Shown piece by piece: positions 1 through 10,060 of a stretch of DNA of 64,000 bases. Source of the DNA: Aliiroseovarius sp. F47248L. GTDB lineage: Bacteria > Pseudomonadota > Alphaproteobacteria > Rhodobacterales > Rhodobacteraceae. The notes beneath the pieces are model-generated. The model was not told the origin of the DNA. It saw nothing but the letters and a program-made list of their open reading frames with translations, and searched no databases. The position numbers and the translations under genes were made by a program. The DNA is taken from NCBI RefSeq assembly GCF_023016085.1, contig NZ_JALKBF010000002.1, positions 117,797 to 181,796 of the forward strand, written 5' to 3'. Each line of letters starts with the position of its first letter. Within the stretch, counting starts at the first letter, position 1.

Positions 1-2382
1 ATGGCCCCGAAATTGTTGGGCGGAGAGTTGTTGAACCGCCTGTTGCCTTCAGGCACGCTGGATGTGTTCGCAACGATTTCATCCACCTCGGTCGAGGTTG
101 GGCCACCGGGACAGGTGGCCTATGTCGGGGGCAATGCTGCGGTGGATGCATTGGCCGCCTCACGTCCGGACGGACTATCAATCGCTTGGGGCACTTGGCG
201 TGATAGCGGTATGGCCGCTCGGGCATATGGGCACGAGATGATCGGCGATGATAAAGGAATTCTGGGCCAACGCCACGAGGGTGAAGGGAAGTCTGTCGTT
301 TTCCAGCGCGTGCTGGATCCTGAACAGAATTGGGAGCTGTCCGAACATGTCGTGGCCGGTCATCCCGTTCTGCCCGGCACTGCCTATATCGAACTGGCCC
401 ATGAGGCGGCGCGTCAGGTTCTGAACGGAAAGCCTTACGAAATCAACGCATTGTCGCTGGCCCAGCCGATGGTATTCAGTGAGGGATTGCCGCGTGTGAT
501 GCAAATCTCGCTGCGCCCCGTGCTGGATGGGTATGACCTGACGGTTGAAAGCCGTTTGGGCAGCGATGCGCAGATGACGGATCATGCGCAGATGCGGATC
601 AGGATCGTGCGTGCGCAGGACCAATCTTTGCCGGAAGATTTGGTGCGCACCGCCGAGCTGTTGCCAATTGCGCGCGACACACGCAGCACCCAAGAGGATC
701 TGATCGGGTTTGGACCGCGCTGGGACAGCGTGACCGATACCCGTCGCAATGCAGATGTGATCGAGGGGCATTTTCAGCTGCCCGATACGTTTGCCGATGA
801 TCTTGTGATTCACCCTTTGCATCCCGCCCTCTTGGATATGGCGGCGACATTCGGGCTTGGTCTGTTGGAGTTATCTGCGGACCACTCGATCTATGCCCCT
901 ATGTCAGCAGATCGTGTGCGCGTTTTCGCACCCCTGCCGGATCGGGTGATCAGTCGGGCGCGCAAAGTGGCCGAGACGCCGGGTTCATTTGTTGCTTTCG
1001 ATGTGCTGATCACTTCTGAGGATGGCGCGCCATTGATGGTGATTGAACATTTGGCGTTGCGCGCGATTGATCGGGCGCAACTGTCCGTCGCCCCCAAGGC
1101 GGCGCGTCTGACCGATCAGCTTTTGGCGACCGGTATTCGGGATCACGAAGCACCAGCGGTCTTTGCCCGTGCCTTTACCCATCCGGCAAAGCATCTGGTT
1201 GTTTCGCCCACATCGCTGGACCTTGTGGCGCTGGCAATGGCTGAGGCGAACAAACCAGCCAAAGCGGGCGAAAAACGCAGTGGATCAGGTGGTAGGATTG
1301 CCGATCCGGTAGCGGCAAAGCTGGCAGGGATCTGGGCTGAGATTCTTGGGGTCGATGGGATCGGGTTGGATGATGATTTCTTTGACCTTGGCGGTCATTC
1401 GCTAAGCGCCGTGCGCATGTTCGGACGCATACGAAAGGAATACGAGGTTTCGTTGCCGCTGGCGACCTTGTTCGAAGCGCCGTCGGTTGCGACACTTGCA
1501 GCATTGGTGCGCGACAAGGCAGGGATCGAGGCGGTCGAGGGCACTGCTCCGGACACATCCGATGCGCAACGCAAGCCAAGTACCAAATCGTGGAGCCCGC
1601 TTGTCGTGATCACCAAAGGGTCCGAATACGTGCGGCCTTTCTATTGTATTCATGGGGCAGGGGGGAACATCCTGAATTTCCGGCCTCTGGCAGGCTTTTT
1701 GGACCCAAGCATCCCATTTGTGGGCTTGCGCGCGCTTGGATCCGACGGTGGATCCGAGGTCGACGAGACGATTGAGGCAATGGCCGAGCGCTATATTCGC
1801 GCGATGAGGGATTATCAACCGATCGGCCCCTACCGACTGTCTGGATATTCCGGAGGCGGCGTTGTGGCGTATGAGATGATGCGGCAATTGCGTGCAGCGG
1901 GCGACGAGGTTGAGACGCTGGTCTATTTCGACACTATCGCACCGCATATGTCGCACAAGCCCTTGTCGTTGGTGCAGAAACTGTGGGCAGCGCGCAAATG
2001 GGATATAGAGTTTGCTTTGGGTTGGCGCGAGCGCAGGCAGGGCCGCGACCAAGATCGCCGCAACGCCGAGCTGATCCGGCAACATTTAGCCGCTGGCGAC
2101 CGTTTGCCCGACGAACTGATCGGACAGCGCATGACCGACGCCTTCGTGGACGCACAGACCCGATATGAAACACCAAGTCAGGATGCGACAGTCACATTGT
2201 TCAAGGCCCGAAAGGCGGGAACGTTGTTTATCGCCGCAGGACCAAATCTTGGCTGGGATCGCTATATTGATGGCCCAATCGACATACGCGAATTTGACTG
2301 CGACCATTTCACGATGATGACAGAGCCGGCAATTATTCAGATCGGTGATGTCTTAAATAAGTTATTGCTTCGGAAAGAGTAA
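1..2382 (+). CDS. Type I polyketide synthase, C-terminal part (KR tail-DH-ACP-TE), 5' truncated by window edge
   Basis: The reading frame is open at base 1, and the first residues already lie inside a ketoreductase, so the ATG at base 1 is not taken as the true start. Residues 1-80 match the end of a KR domain (GPPGQVAY with Tyr41 and Asn45, then a WGTW block). A dehydratase follows at about 90-370, with H116xxxG120xxxxP125 and the second active-site Asp279 in LHPALLDMA. An acyl carrier protein has its phosphopantetheine Ser467 in LGGHS. A thioesterase follows, with Ser617 in GYSGGG and His769. The gene therefore reduces, dehydrates and releases a polyketide chain. The KR lies before the DH, whereas the textbook order is DH then KR. 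KS and AT should be upstream, outside the window. Ser467 needs a PPTase, and one is encoded at 30962-31645. Domain calls are secure; the product is unknown. Confidence 0.93.
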   Translation: MAPKLLGGELLNRLLPSGTLDVFATISSTSVEVGPPGQVAYVGGNAAVDALAASRPDGLSIAWGTWRDSGMAARAYGHEMIGDDKGILGQRHEGEGKSVVFQRVLDPEQNWELSEHVVAGHPVLPGTAYIELAHEAARQVLNGKPYEINALSLAQPMVFSEGLPRVMQISLRPVLDGYDLTVESRLGSDAQMTDHAQMRIRIVRAQDQSLPEDLVRTAELLPIARDTRSTQEDLIGFGPRWDSVTDTRRNADVIEGHFQLPDTFADDLVIHPLHPALLDMAATFGLGLLELSADHSIYAPMSADRVRVFAPLPDRVISRARKVAETPGSFVAFDVLITSEDGAPLMVIEHLALRAIDRAQLSVAPKAARLTDQLLATGIRDHEAPAVFARAFTHPAKHLVVSPTSLDLVALAMAEANKPAKAGEKRSGSGGRIADPVAAKLAGIWAEILGVDGIGLDDDFFDLGGHSLSAVRMFGRIRKEYEVSLPLATLFEAPSVATLAALVRDKAGIEAVEGTAPDTSDAQRKPSTKSWSPLVVITKGSEYVRPFYCIHGAGGNILNFRPLAGFLDPSIPFVGLRALGSDGGSEVDETIEAMAERYIRAMRDYQPIGPYRLSGYSGGGVVAYEMMRQLRAAGDEVETLVYFDTIAPHMSHKPLSLVQKLWAARKWDIEFALGWRERRQGRDQDRRNAELIRQHLAAGDRLPDELIGQRMTDAFVDAQTRYETPSQDATVTLFKARKAGTLFIAAGPNLGWDRYIDGPIDIREFDCDHFTMMTEPAIIQIGDVLNKLLLRKE

Positions 2383-2430
2383 TTTCCTAAATCTGACCAA
2401 ACGGTAAAAAGTTTCCTGTCACGACGATGT

Positions 2431-2444
2431 ATGACTTAGATCAA
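2431..2444. promoter_or_regulatory. FNR/NnrR-type binding site upstream of the nos operon
   Basis: The bases read ATGAC-TTAG-ATCAA, against the FNR/NNR consensus TTGAT-N4-ATCAA. The right half is perfect and the left half keeps TGA. The site lies 59 bases before the first start codon of the nos group. Oxygen- and nitric-oxide-responsive Crp/Fnr regulators are the usual activators of nos operons, so this is the expected place for such a site. Its function is inferred from sequence only. Confidence 0.55.
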
Positions 2445-2502
2445 GGAAGCGCGGCGTTCTATCCCGCACAACCTAGGCTGAAACGCGTAGAGGGATTCGG
2501 CA

Positions 2503-2973
2503 ATGCGCCGTATGTGGCAGATGTTAAAGATTATTGTGGGGGCCGTTCGTCGGACCGTCAGCAATGCTGCTTTGACCGTGTCACTGCTGGCTTTGGTGTT
2601 GCAGCTTTTTACGTCGTCGATGGGTACTGCATCCAATGGGACATGGATCGAAATCTGTTCTGATTTTGGCACGGAATATGTGCAGGTGGATTTGTCGGAT
2701 CCGACACTGCCTTCACCGGACGATTGCCACGATTGTTTTGATTGTGTGATGTGCGCCGCGTCGATGGCCGCATTGACGGGCACCAATCAGCCGCAGTTTG
2801 CGCCGATGCGCGATGTCGCAGGGATCGTATTTCTTAAACCGCAAATCATTGGTGTTGCGCTTAGACGCGCCTGGCCTGAAACCCGTGGCCCTCCAGCCGC
2901 GAACATAGATATAGCAGACTGCGCCACGTGCGCGATCATGGCGTCAATCCAAGAAAACGGAGGTGCGCTGTGA
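2503..2973 (+). CDS. Small Cys-rich exported protein at head of nos operon (DUF2946-like)
   Basis: This 156-residue protein begins at ATG 2503 behind an AGAGGGA ribosome binding site. A hydrophobic segment at about residues 20-45 should act as a signal anchor or signal peptide. The body carries Cys52 and then a striking run C75-x2-C78-x2-C81-x2-C84, with another Cys-x2-Cys near the C-terminus (DCATC). The pattern resembles the small DUF2946-type proteins often found beside copper genes, but the assignment is tentative. It overlaps the nosR start by four bases and sits just downstream of the FNR-type site, so it is the first gene of the nos transcript. A role in copper binding or delivery for NosZ is plausible but inferred. 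A redox (Fe-S) role is the alternative. Confidence 0.75.
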   Translation: MRRMWQMLKIIVGAVRRTVSNAALTVSLLALVLQLFTSSMGTASNGTWIEICSDFGTEYVQVDLSDPTLPSPDDCHDCFDCVMCAASMAALTGTNQPQFAPMRDVAGIVFLKPQIIGVALRRAWPETRGPPAANIDIADCATCAIMASIQENGGAL

Positions 2974-5150
2974 CTGTAAAGCGCGCGATCTTTAACTGGC
3001 TCAGTGCCATTGTTGTGATCCTTTCCGGGGTCATGGCGGGCGAGGCAAACGCCGAAAGCCTTGCAAATTTCCTTCCCGACATTACGCCGTCTGAATTGGC
3101 CGAAGGCGCCGACGCGTTCGGCCCGATCCGCGAGGATGTGCCCGTTGCCCCGGTCCTTAAGGGTGGCGAGACGATCGCCTATGCCTTCCTGACCTCGGAT
3201 TTCGTTGGCACGACAGGATATTCGGGCAAACCTATCCATGTGGTCGCCGCAATTGACGCGGATGCGATTTTGACCGGTGTGAAGCTCGTCAAGCACTCGG
3301 AACCGATCGTACTGATCGGCATCCCCAACTCGAAAATGATCAAGGTGACCGAAGGCTACAAGGGTCTTGACCTGAAAGCCGAGGTTGCCGCCGGCGGCAC
3401 CGCGCATGATCTGGACATCATTTCAGGCGCGACCGTAACGATCATGGTGATTGACGATAGCCTTGTGCGCGCGGGCATCAAAGTCGCGCGCGGTCTGGGG
3501 CTTGGCGACTTGTCCCCGGCACAGGCCGAAGGGCCGAAACGCGAAGTGGACATGTCACAAGAGACCATATCTGACTGGACCACTTTGGCGGGCGACGGAT
3601 CGGTGCGCCGCATGACGCTGGACGTGGGCCAAATCAACGCTGCGTTCGAAGAAACCGGCGATGCCCGCGCCATCAAGCGCCCGGCGAAAGGCGCGCCGGA
3701 TGACACGTTCATCGACATGCATTTGGCATTGGTTTCGGTGCCGTCCATCGGCAAATCGTTGCTGGGCGAAGCGGAGTATGAGAACCTGACCGGTTGGTTG
3801 GAAGAAGGCGAACACGCAATCCTTGTGATGGGGCGCGGGACCTACAGCTTCAAAGGGTCGGGCTATGTCCGGGGCGGTATCTTTGACCGTATTCACATGA
3901 TCCAGGGTGACAAGTCGGTTCGCTTCTTTGACAAGCAACACCTTCGGGTTGGTGCTCTGGCAACTTCCGACAGTCCCAGCTTTACCGAATTGGATCTGTT
4001 CAAAATCCCGGCCGAGGTTGACTTCAACCCAGCCGAACCCTTTCGTCTGCAATTGTTGGTGCAACGCGCAGTCGGGGCAATTGACAAGGCGTTCCTGACC
4101 TTCGATCTGGACTACAAGCTACCACAGGATTATTTGCTGCCAGTGGCCGCACCGGCACCCGTTCTGAACGATGCCGATGACGAAGCCGCCGCCAAGTCGC
4201 AACTGTGGAAGCGAATCTGGAAAGACAAATCGGTCGAGATCGGTATCCTTGGCGCGATGCTTCTGGTGCTGACAGGCACATTCTTCTTCCAGTTTCAGGC
4301 CACCGCGAACGCACGCGTCTTTTTCTGGTTCCGTATGAGTTTCCTGACCTTCACGCTGTTTTTCCTTGGCTGGTATGCCAATGCACAGCTGTCGGTGGTG
4401 AACCTGTTGGCGCTGGTGAATAGTCTGCGAAGTGGCTTCACATGGGACGCATTCCTGATGGACCCGCTGGTGTTTATCCAGTGGTTTGCGGTCGCCGCCG
4501 CACTGGTGTTCTGGGGTCGAGGAGCTTACTGCGGCTGGCTGTGCCCGTTCGGCGCATTGCAAGAGCTGACGAACCGCATCGCGCGGGCGTTCAAAGTGCC
4601 GCAATGGACCTTGCCTTGGGGTCTGCATGAGCGCCTGTGGCCGATCAAATACATGATCTTCTTCGGTTTGTTCGGGCTGAGCATGGTGTCGCTTTCCATG
4701 GCTGAACACTATGCCGAGGTTGAACCGTTCAAGACCGCGATCATCCTGAAATTCGTGCGCGACTGGCCGTTTGTGGTCTTCGCTGTCGCGATTATCGTCG
4801 CGAACCTGTTCGTTGAACGGTTCTATTGCCGCTATGTCTGCCCGCTGGGCGGTGCACTGGCAATCCCGGCGCGTATCCGCATGTTTGACTGGCTGAGACG
4901 CTACAAGGAATGCGGTAATCCTTGTCAAACCTGTGCAAATGAATGCCCCGTCCAGGCCATTCACCCGACAGGTGAGATTAATCCCAACGAGTGTGTCGAC
5001 TGCCTGCATTGCCAGGTTCTGTATCAGTCGGCCGACAAATGTCCGGTCGTGATCCGCAAGCTGAAGCGACGCGAGAAGATCGGGGCGGCGGATCTGAATA
5101 TTCCGCCCAGAAATCCACCGGCTAATCACCCTAATGCCAAGACGTCATAA
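2970..5150 (+). CDS. nosR: NosR, transmembrane FMN/iron-sulfur regulator of N2O reductase
   Basis: NosR is a membrane flavoprotein needed for nosZ expression and for electron supply to periplasmic NosZ. The start is taken as GTG 2970, which has GGAGG six bases upstream and directly gives a signal peptide; a longer in-frame ORF lacks such a site. The periplasmic FMN-binding domain (about residues 60-180) has the flavinylation motif S152-G-A-T155. A polytopic membrane part follows (about 415-630) with two CxxxCP motifs, C521-C525P and C620-C624P, and then cytoplasmic 4Fe-4S ligands from C648xxxC652xxC655xxxC659 and C675xxC678xxC681. Length (726 residues) is normal. NosX, the flavin transferase that loads the FMN, is encoded in the same operon. 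Confidence 0.97.
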   Translation: MTVKRAIFNWLSAIVVILSGVMAGEANAESLANFLPDITPSELAEGADAFGPIREDVPVAPVLKGGETIAYAFLTSDFVGTTGYSGKPIHVVAAIDADAILTGVKLVKHSEPIVLIGIPNSKMIKVTEGYKGLDLKAEVAAGGTAHDLDIISGATVTIMVIDDSLVRAGIKVARGLGLGDLSPAQAEGPKREVDMSQETISDWTTLAGDGSVRRMTLDVGQINAAFEETGDARAIKRPAKGAPDDTFIDMHLALVSVPSIGKSLLGEAEYENLTGWLEEGEHAILVMGRGTYSFKGSGYVRGGIFDRIHMIQGDKSVRFFDKQHLRVGALATSDSPSFTELDLFKIPAEVDFNPAEPFRLQLLVQRAVGAIDKAFLTFDLDYKLPQDYLLPVAAPAPVLNDADDEAAAKSQLWKRIWKDKSVEIGILGAMLLVLTGTFFFQFQATANARVFFWFRMSFLTFTLFFLGWYANAQLSVVNLLALVNSLRSGFTWDAFLMDPLVFIQWFAVAAALVFWGRGAYCGWLCPFGALQELTNRIARAFKVPQWTLPWGLHERLWPIKYMIFFGLFGLSMVSLSMAEHYAEVEPFKTAIILKFVRDWPFVVFAVAIIVANLFVERFYCRYVCPLGGALAIPARIRMFDWLRRYKECGNPCQTCANECPVQAIHPTGEINPNECVDCLHCQVLYQSADKCPVVIRKLKRREKIGAADLNIPPRNPPANHPNAKTS

Positions 5151-5173
5151 GATCCTTGAAGGAGGTAAATACG

Positions 5174-7081
5174 ATGACTGAAGAAACCAAAGACCTATCC
5201 ATGACCCGTCGGGGCATGTTGGGGGCTGCCGCTACCACTGCGGTTGTCGCTGGCACCGGCGGTATCGGTGGCTCAATGATGACGGCGACCCCTGCACGTG
5301 CGGCGTCGGCCCTGAATCTTGAGCCCGGCGAGTTGGACGAATATTACGGCTTCTGGTCGTCGGGTCAGACCGGCGAGCTGCGTATCCTGGGCTTCCCGTC
5401 GATGCGCGAGCTGATGCGCGTTCCCGTGTTCAACCGTTGTTCGGCGACCGGCTGGGGCCAGACCAACGAAAGCATCAAGATCTTTGAAGACGGCATGTTG
5501 CCCGAAACCAAGGCGTTTCTGGCGGCCAACGGCAAACGCGTGCATGACAATGGTGACCTTCACCACCCGCACATGTCGTTCACCGACGGCACCTATGACG
5601 GTCGTTACCTGTTCATGAACGACAAGGCGAACACCCGCGTGGCGCGTGTTCGTTGCGACGTGATGAAAACCGACAAGATCGTGGAAATTCCGAACGCAAA
5701 AGCCATTCACGGCCTGCGTCCGCAGAAATTCCCGCGCACCGGTTACGTGTTTGCCAATGGCGAAGATGAAACGCCGATCGTGAACGATGGTTCGATCCTG
5801 GATGATCCCAGCCAATACGTGAACTTCTTCACCGCTCTTGACGGCGACACGATGGAGATTTCGTGGCAGGTGATGGTGTCGGGCAACCTTGATAACACCG
5901 ACTGTGACTATCAGGGTAAATTTGCCTTCTCGACCTCTTACAACTCGGAAATGGGGATGAACCTTGCCGAGATGACAGAGAACGAATTGGATCACGTTGT
6001 TATCTTCAACCTTGCAGAAATCGAAGCCGGTATCGCTGCTGGTGATTTCACCGAAATGAACGGTGTGAAGGTGATCGACGGCCGGAAGGGTCAGAACAAG
6101 AAATACACACGCTACGTTCCGATCCCGAACAGCCCACACGGCATCAACACCGCACCAGATCAGCAGCACGTCGTTGTAAACGGCAAGCTGTCGCCGACAT
6201 GCTCGGTTCTGGACGTGACCAAGATGCCCGCATTGTTTGACGAAGACGCTGACCCGCGCTCCTGCGTGGTGGCCGAGCCTGAACTGGGCCTTGGGCCGCT
6301 ACACACAGCGTTTGACGGCAAAGGCATGGCCTATACCACGCTGTTCCTAGACAGCCAGATGGTTAAATGGGACATCGCGAAAGCCATCGAAGCCTATGCG
6401 GGTGCCGATGTTGATCCGATCATCTCCAAGGTTGATGTGCATTATCAACCGGGTCATAACCACACATCCATGGGTGAAACCAAGGAAGCCGATGGCAAGT
6501 GGCTGGTGTCGCTCAACAAGTTCTCGAAAGACCGGTTTATCAATGTCGGTCCTTTGAAGCCCGAGAACGAGCAGATCATCGACATCTCGACTGATGATAT
6601 GAAAGTGGTTCATGACGGCCCGACCTTCGCCGAACCGCATGACGTGATCATCGTGCGTCGTGACATCGTGAATCCGGTTGATGTCTGGGATCGTAACGAC
6701 CCGATGTGGGCCGAAACCCGTGCGCAGGCCGAAGCCGATGGCGTCGATATCGACGACTATATGGACACTGTTATTCGCGACGGCAACAAAGTGCGCGTTT
6801 ATATGTCCAGCCAAGCTCCGACTTTCGCGCTTGAGACCTTCGAAGTGAACGAGGGTGACGAAGTCACAGTGATCATCACCAACTTGGATGACATTGACGA
6901 CCTGACGCACGGCTTTACGCTGAACAACCACGGCGTCGCGATGGAGATCGGCCCGATGGCGACAGCCTCGGTCACGTTCACAGCCGCGAAACCCGGCGTT
7001 TACTGGTATTACTGCCAGTGGTTCTGCCACGCACTCCACATGGAGATGCGCGGTCGGATGTTCGTGAAACCGAAAGCCTAA
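5174..7081 (+). CDS. nosZ: Nitrous oxide reductase NosZ, clade I, Tat-exported
   Basis: NosZ reduces N2O to N2 in the periplasm using the CuA and CuZ copper centres. The ATG at 5174 is chosen because GGAGG lies eight bases before it. The N-terminus carries a twin-arginine signal (TRRGMLG, Arg12-Arg13), which marks clade I. The seven-bladed propeller region contains clustered His residues such as H130-H131-P-H133, typical CuZ ligands. The C-terminal cupredoxin domain ends with the CuA motif C614-x3-C618-x3-H622-x2-M625. At 635 residues it is full length with no obvious defect. It starts 23 bases after nosR and is followed within 4 bases by nosD. Confidence 0.98.
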   Translation: MTEETKDLSMTRRGMLGAAATTAVVAGTGGIGGSMMTATPARAASALNLEPGELDEYYGFWSSGQTGELRILGFPSMRELMRVPVFNRCSATGWGQTNESIKIFEDGMLPETKAFLAANGKRVHDNGDLHHPHMSFTDGTYDGRYLFMNDKANTRVARVRCDVMKTDKIVEIPNAKAIHGLRPQKFPRTGYVFANGEDETPIVNDGSILDDPSQYVNFFTALDGDTMEISWQVMVSGNLDNTDCDYQGKFAFSTSYNSEMGMNLAEMTENELDHVVIFNLAEIEAGIAAGDFTEMNGVKVIDGRKGQNKKYTRYVPIPNSPHGINTAPDQQHVVVNGKLSPTCSVLDVTKMPALFDEDADPRSCVVAEPELGLGPLHTAFDGKGMAYTTLFLDSQMVKWDIAKAIEAYAGADVDPIISKVDVHYQPGHNHTSMGETKEADGKWLVSLNKFSKDRFINVGPLKPENEQIIDISTDDMKVVHDGPTFAEPHDVIIVRRDIVNPVDVWDRNDPMWAETRAQAEADGVDIDDYMDTVIRDGNKVRVYMSSQAPTFALETFEVNEGDEVTVIITNLDDIDDLTHGFTLNNHGVAMEIGPMATASVTFTAAKPGVYWYYCQWFCHALHMEMRGRMFVKPKA

Positions 7082-7084
7082 ACC

Positions 7085-8356
7085 ATGCAAACTCTGCGCC
7101 TTCTTCTCACGGTTCTTTTCACGGTCTTGGCGGCACCTTTGGTGTCGGCAGCCGAACGGATTGTGCCAGCCGAAGATGGCGCACTTGCAAACGCCATCGC
7201 CGGGGCTGCCCCCGGCGATGTGCTGATCCTGGCACCGGGCCGCCATGCTGGCCCCGTGGTGCTCGACAAAACCATTACGCTGGACGGGCGCGGCAAGGCC
7301 GTGATCGACGCGGGTGGAACGGGGTCTGTCATCACGGTGACGGGTCCGGATATCGTCGTGCGCGGGCTTGAGCTGATTGGCTCGGGCAGCAGTCACGAAA
7401 CCATCGACAGCGGTGTGCAGCTGACCAAGACAGCACGACGCGCGATTGTCGAAGACAATAGAATTCTGGGCAACCTTTACGGCGTGGACATTCACGGCGC
7501 GCGCGACAGCATCGTGCAGCGCAATGTCATTGAAGGCCGTCAAGATCGCCATATGAATGCACGCGGCAACGGCGTTTACGTTTGGAATGCCGCAGGTGCG
7601 CAGGTGTTGAACAATGACGTCCGGTATGGCCGTGACGGCATCTTCGTCAACACCTCGAAAAAGAACCTGTTCAAGGGCAACCTGTTTCGCGATCTTCGCT
7701 TTGCGGTACATTATATGTATGCCGACCGAAGCGAAGTGTCGGACAATGTCTCAATCGGTAACCACCTTGGTTATGCGATCATGTTCACGACCCATGTGAA
7801 GGTACTAAACAACGTCTCGATCAACGACCGCGACCACGGCGTCATGCTGAACTATGCCAATGACAGCGAATTTGTCGGCAACTATGTCAAGAACGCCTCT
7901 GACCGCTGCACGTTCCTCTACAACGCTAACAAGAATGTGTTTACCGACAACTGGTTCGAGGGGTGCGATATTGGTATCCACTTCACGGCAGGGTCCGAGC
8001 GCAACCGCATCGTCGGCAACAGCTTTATCGGCAACCGCACGCAGGTGAAATACGTGTCGACCAAGTGGGTCGAGTGGTCCGAGGACGGGCGCGGCAATTA
8101 CTGGAGCGACTTTGCCGCCTTTGACGTGGATGGCGATGGCATCGCGGATGCGCCATATCGTCCCAACGACAGTATGGACCATGTGCTTTGGACCCAGCCT
8201 GCCGCAAAACTTCTTCTCGGGTCTCCGGCCGTGCAACTTGTGCGCTGGTCGCAATCCGCCTTTCCGGCACTTCTGCCCGGCGGCGTGATCGACTCGAACC
8301 CTCTTATGCAGGCCGTGAAACCGGCTGCGAGCGCAAAGGTGCCTTATGACGGATAA
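7085..8356 (+). CDS. nosD: NosD, periplasmic beta-helix maturation factor of NosZ
   Basis: NosD is the periplasmic partner of the NosFY ABC transporter and is needed to build the CuZ centre of NosZ. The 423-residue product has a Sec signal peptide (cleavage near VSA-AE) followed by repeating right-handed beta-helix (CASH-type) coils with many Asn/Asp/Gly turns, for example GNLYGVDIHGARDS and NNDVRYGRDGIFV. It starts three bases after the nosZ stop and overlaps nosF by 11 bases, consistent with translational coupling. Length and order match the classical nosDFY set. Confidence 0.97.
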   Translation: MQTLRLLLTVLFTVLAAPLVSAAERIVPAEDGALANAIAGAAPGDVLILAPGRHAGPVVLDKTITLDGRGKAVIDAGGTGSVITVTGPDIVVRGLELIGSGSSHETIDSGVQLTKTARRAIVEDNRILGNLYGVDIHGARDSIVQRNVIEGRQDRHMNARGNGVYVWNAAGAQVLNNDVRYGRDGIFVNTSKKNLFKGNLFRDLRFAVHYMYADRSEVSDNVSIGNHLGYAIMFTTHVKVLNNVSINDRDHGVMLNYANDSEFVGNYVKNASDRCTFLYNANKNVFTDNWFEGCDIGIHFTAGSERNRIVGNSFIGNRTQVKYVSTKWVEWSEDGRGNYWSDFAAFDVDGDGIADAPYRPNDSMDHVLWTQPAAKLLLGSPAVQLVRWSQSAFPALLPGGVIDSNPLMQAVKPAASAKVPYDG

Positions 8357-9242
8357 TGCCCTGACCATTGAACATGTCCGCAAGGACCGCGGCAAGACGA
8401 CCGTTCTGAATGATGTATCACTCAGCGTGTCCGCCGGCGAACGGGTGGCCTTGCTGGGTCACAACGGGGCGGGAAAATCGACCCTGATCAAAACCATTCT
8501 TGGCCTTACACCACTCACGGATGGCCAAATTCGCGTCGGTGACGCGAAGCCCGGAAGTGCGGTTGCCCGCCGCACGACCGCGTATTTGCCGGAAGCTGTC
8601 AGCTTTCATCCGGCACTGACGGGGCGCGAGCAGTTGCAACTGTTCGCCCGTCTCGATGGGCAGAAGGCCGATGTGGCCGGATTGCTGGATCGCGTTGGTC
8701 TGGGCGATGCGATGGACCGACGGATTGGCGCGTATTCCAAAGGGATGCGGCAGCGGCTGGGGCTGGCGCAGGTGCTGCTGGGCAATCCAAAAGTGGCGCT
8801 GCTTGATGAACCCACCAGTGGGCTGGATCCCATTTCGCGCCAAGATCTTTATGCAATCATTGACGAACTGGCCGCCAATGGCACCGCCGTTCTGATTGCC
8901 AGCCACGCTTTGACCGAGGTTGAGGCCCAAACCGACCGTATCGCCATTCTGCGCAAAGGTGTGAAGGTGGCAGATGACACGCTGCAGAGCCTTTCGGCGC
9001 AGGCTGGTTTGCCGACCAAGCTGCGCATTCGTGCTAGCGGTGATCATGCCGATCAGGTTGCCCAAGCCACGGGCGGAACGCGGATCAACGGCGTCGCCGT
9101 TGAAATCCTGTGCACCCCAGATCGTAAGATGGAGGCGCTGCGCCGTGTCGCCGCCATGGGCGAGGTGATCACCGATATCGAGATGACGCCGCCGCGTCTT
9201 GAAGACCTGTATCGCCATTTCGCCAAGGAGGGTGCGCAATGA
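8346..9242 (+). CDS. nosF: NosF, ABC transporter ATPase for NosZ maturation
   Basis: NosF is the cytoplasmic ATPase that powers the NosDFY complex, thought to move a sulfur species for CuZ assembly. Walker A is G38HNGAGKST46, the ABC signature is YSKGMRQRLGLAQ, and Walker B is VALLDEPTSGLD followed by the switch His in ASHAL. The 298-residue length is normal for the family. It overlaps nosD by 11 bases and nosY by 4. Confidence 0.97.
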   Translation: MTDNALTIEHVRKDRGKTTVLNDVSLSVSAGERVALLGHNGAGKSTLIKTILGLTPLTDGQIRVGDAKPGSAVARRTTAYLPEAVSFHPALTGREQLQLFARLDGQKADVAGLLDRVGLGDAMDRRIGAYSKGMRQRLGLAQVLLGNPKVALLDEPTSGLDPISRQDLYAIIDELAANGTAVLIASHALTEVEAQTDRIAILRKGVKVADDTLQSLSAQAGLPTKLRIRASGDHADQVAQATGGTRINGVAVEILCTPDRKMEALRRVAAMGEVITDIEMTPPRLEDLYRHFAKEGAQ

Positions 9243-10060
9243 CCCGCTTCCTGTCCATCGCTTCGACCGAAATGCTGATCCTGCGCCGCAACCGATGGCT
9301 GTTGATGGCGACCGTGATCATGCTTCTATTCGCACTGGCGCTGACCTTTGCGGGCAGCGCGCCGACCGGGTCGGTCGGCGTTGATATGCTGACCGTGTCC
9401 GTGACCTCGATGACCACGCTGTCGGTCTATCTGGCCCCACTTCTGGCGCTGATGATTAGCTTTGACGCCATCGCGGGTGAAGCCGAGCGCGGCAGTCTGT
9501 CGTTGCTTCTATCTTATCCTGCGGGGCGTGGGGAAATCCTTCTGGGCAAGTTCGCCGCCCATCTGGCTGCACTGGCCTTTGCCATGACCATCGGGTTTGG
9601 TGCGGCGGGTGCAATTGCCGCGTGGTTCGGCGGGGCAGGGGCAGATAGCCTGATGGCTTTGGCACGTCTGATCGGCACCTCGATCCTGCTGGGTGCGGTT
9701 TTTCTGGCTCTTGGCTATCTGGTCTCGGCCCTGTCACGCAGCGCGACCGCAGCGGCGGGCCTGTCGGCGGGGCTGTGGCTTGTGTTTGTCGTCCTATACG
9801 ACCTTGGCCTGTTGGGGGCGGTGGTGATGGATGGCAGCGGCACCTTCACGCGATCCATCTTTCCGTGGCTGATGGTCGCCAACCCGGCGGATGCGTTCCG
9901 GGTGTGGAACATCTCGGCCTCGGACGGCGTGGCGATGGCATCGGGCATGGTGGGGGCGGCACAGGCATTGCCTGCATGGGCGGCACCCTTGTCGCTGATC
10001 CTGTGGCCGCTTCTCGCCTTCGCTTTGGCGCGGGCTGCCTTTAAAAGGGTTGAGCCATGA
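9239..10060 (+). CDS. nosY: NosY, ABC-2 type permease for NosZ maturation
   Basis: NosY is the inner-membrane permease that pairs with NosF and NosD. The 273-residue protein is strongly hydrophobic with about six membrane segments, beginning with one right after the RRNRWLL stretch. It has the ABC-2 arrangement, including the conserved cytoplasmic-loop region around EAERGSLSLLLSYP and GKFAAH. The start codon overlaps the nosF stop (ATGA) and the gene overlaps nosL by 4 bases. Confidence 0.96.
   Translation: MTRFLSIASTEMLILRRNRWLLMATVIMLLFALALTFAGSAPTGSVGVDMLTVSVTSMTTLSVYLAPLLALMISFDAIAGEAERGSLSLLLSYPAGRGEILLGKFAAHLAALAFAMTIGFGAAGAIAAWFGGAGADSLMALARLIGTSILLGAVFLALGYLVSALSRSATAAAGLSAGLWLVFVVLYDLGLLGAVVMDGSGTFTRSIFPWLMVANPADAFRVWNISASDGVAMASGMVGAAQALPAWAAPLSLILWPLLAFALARAAFKRVEP

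Noticed and set aside
4119-5129. Minus-strand open frame (336 codons) across nosR
   Set aside because: It is antisense to the NosR membrane and iron-sulfur part, with no family resemblance.
6347-7711. Minus-strand open frame (454 codons) across nosZ and nosD
   Set aside because: It is antisense to two well-supported genes and shows the His/Val-rich composition of a shadow frame.
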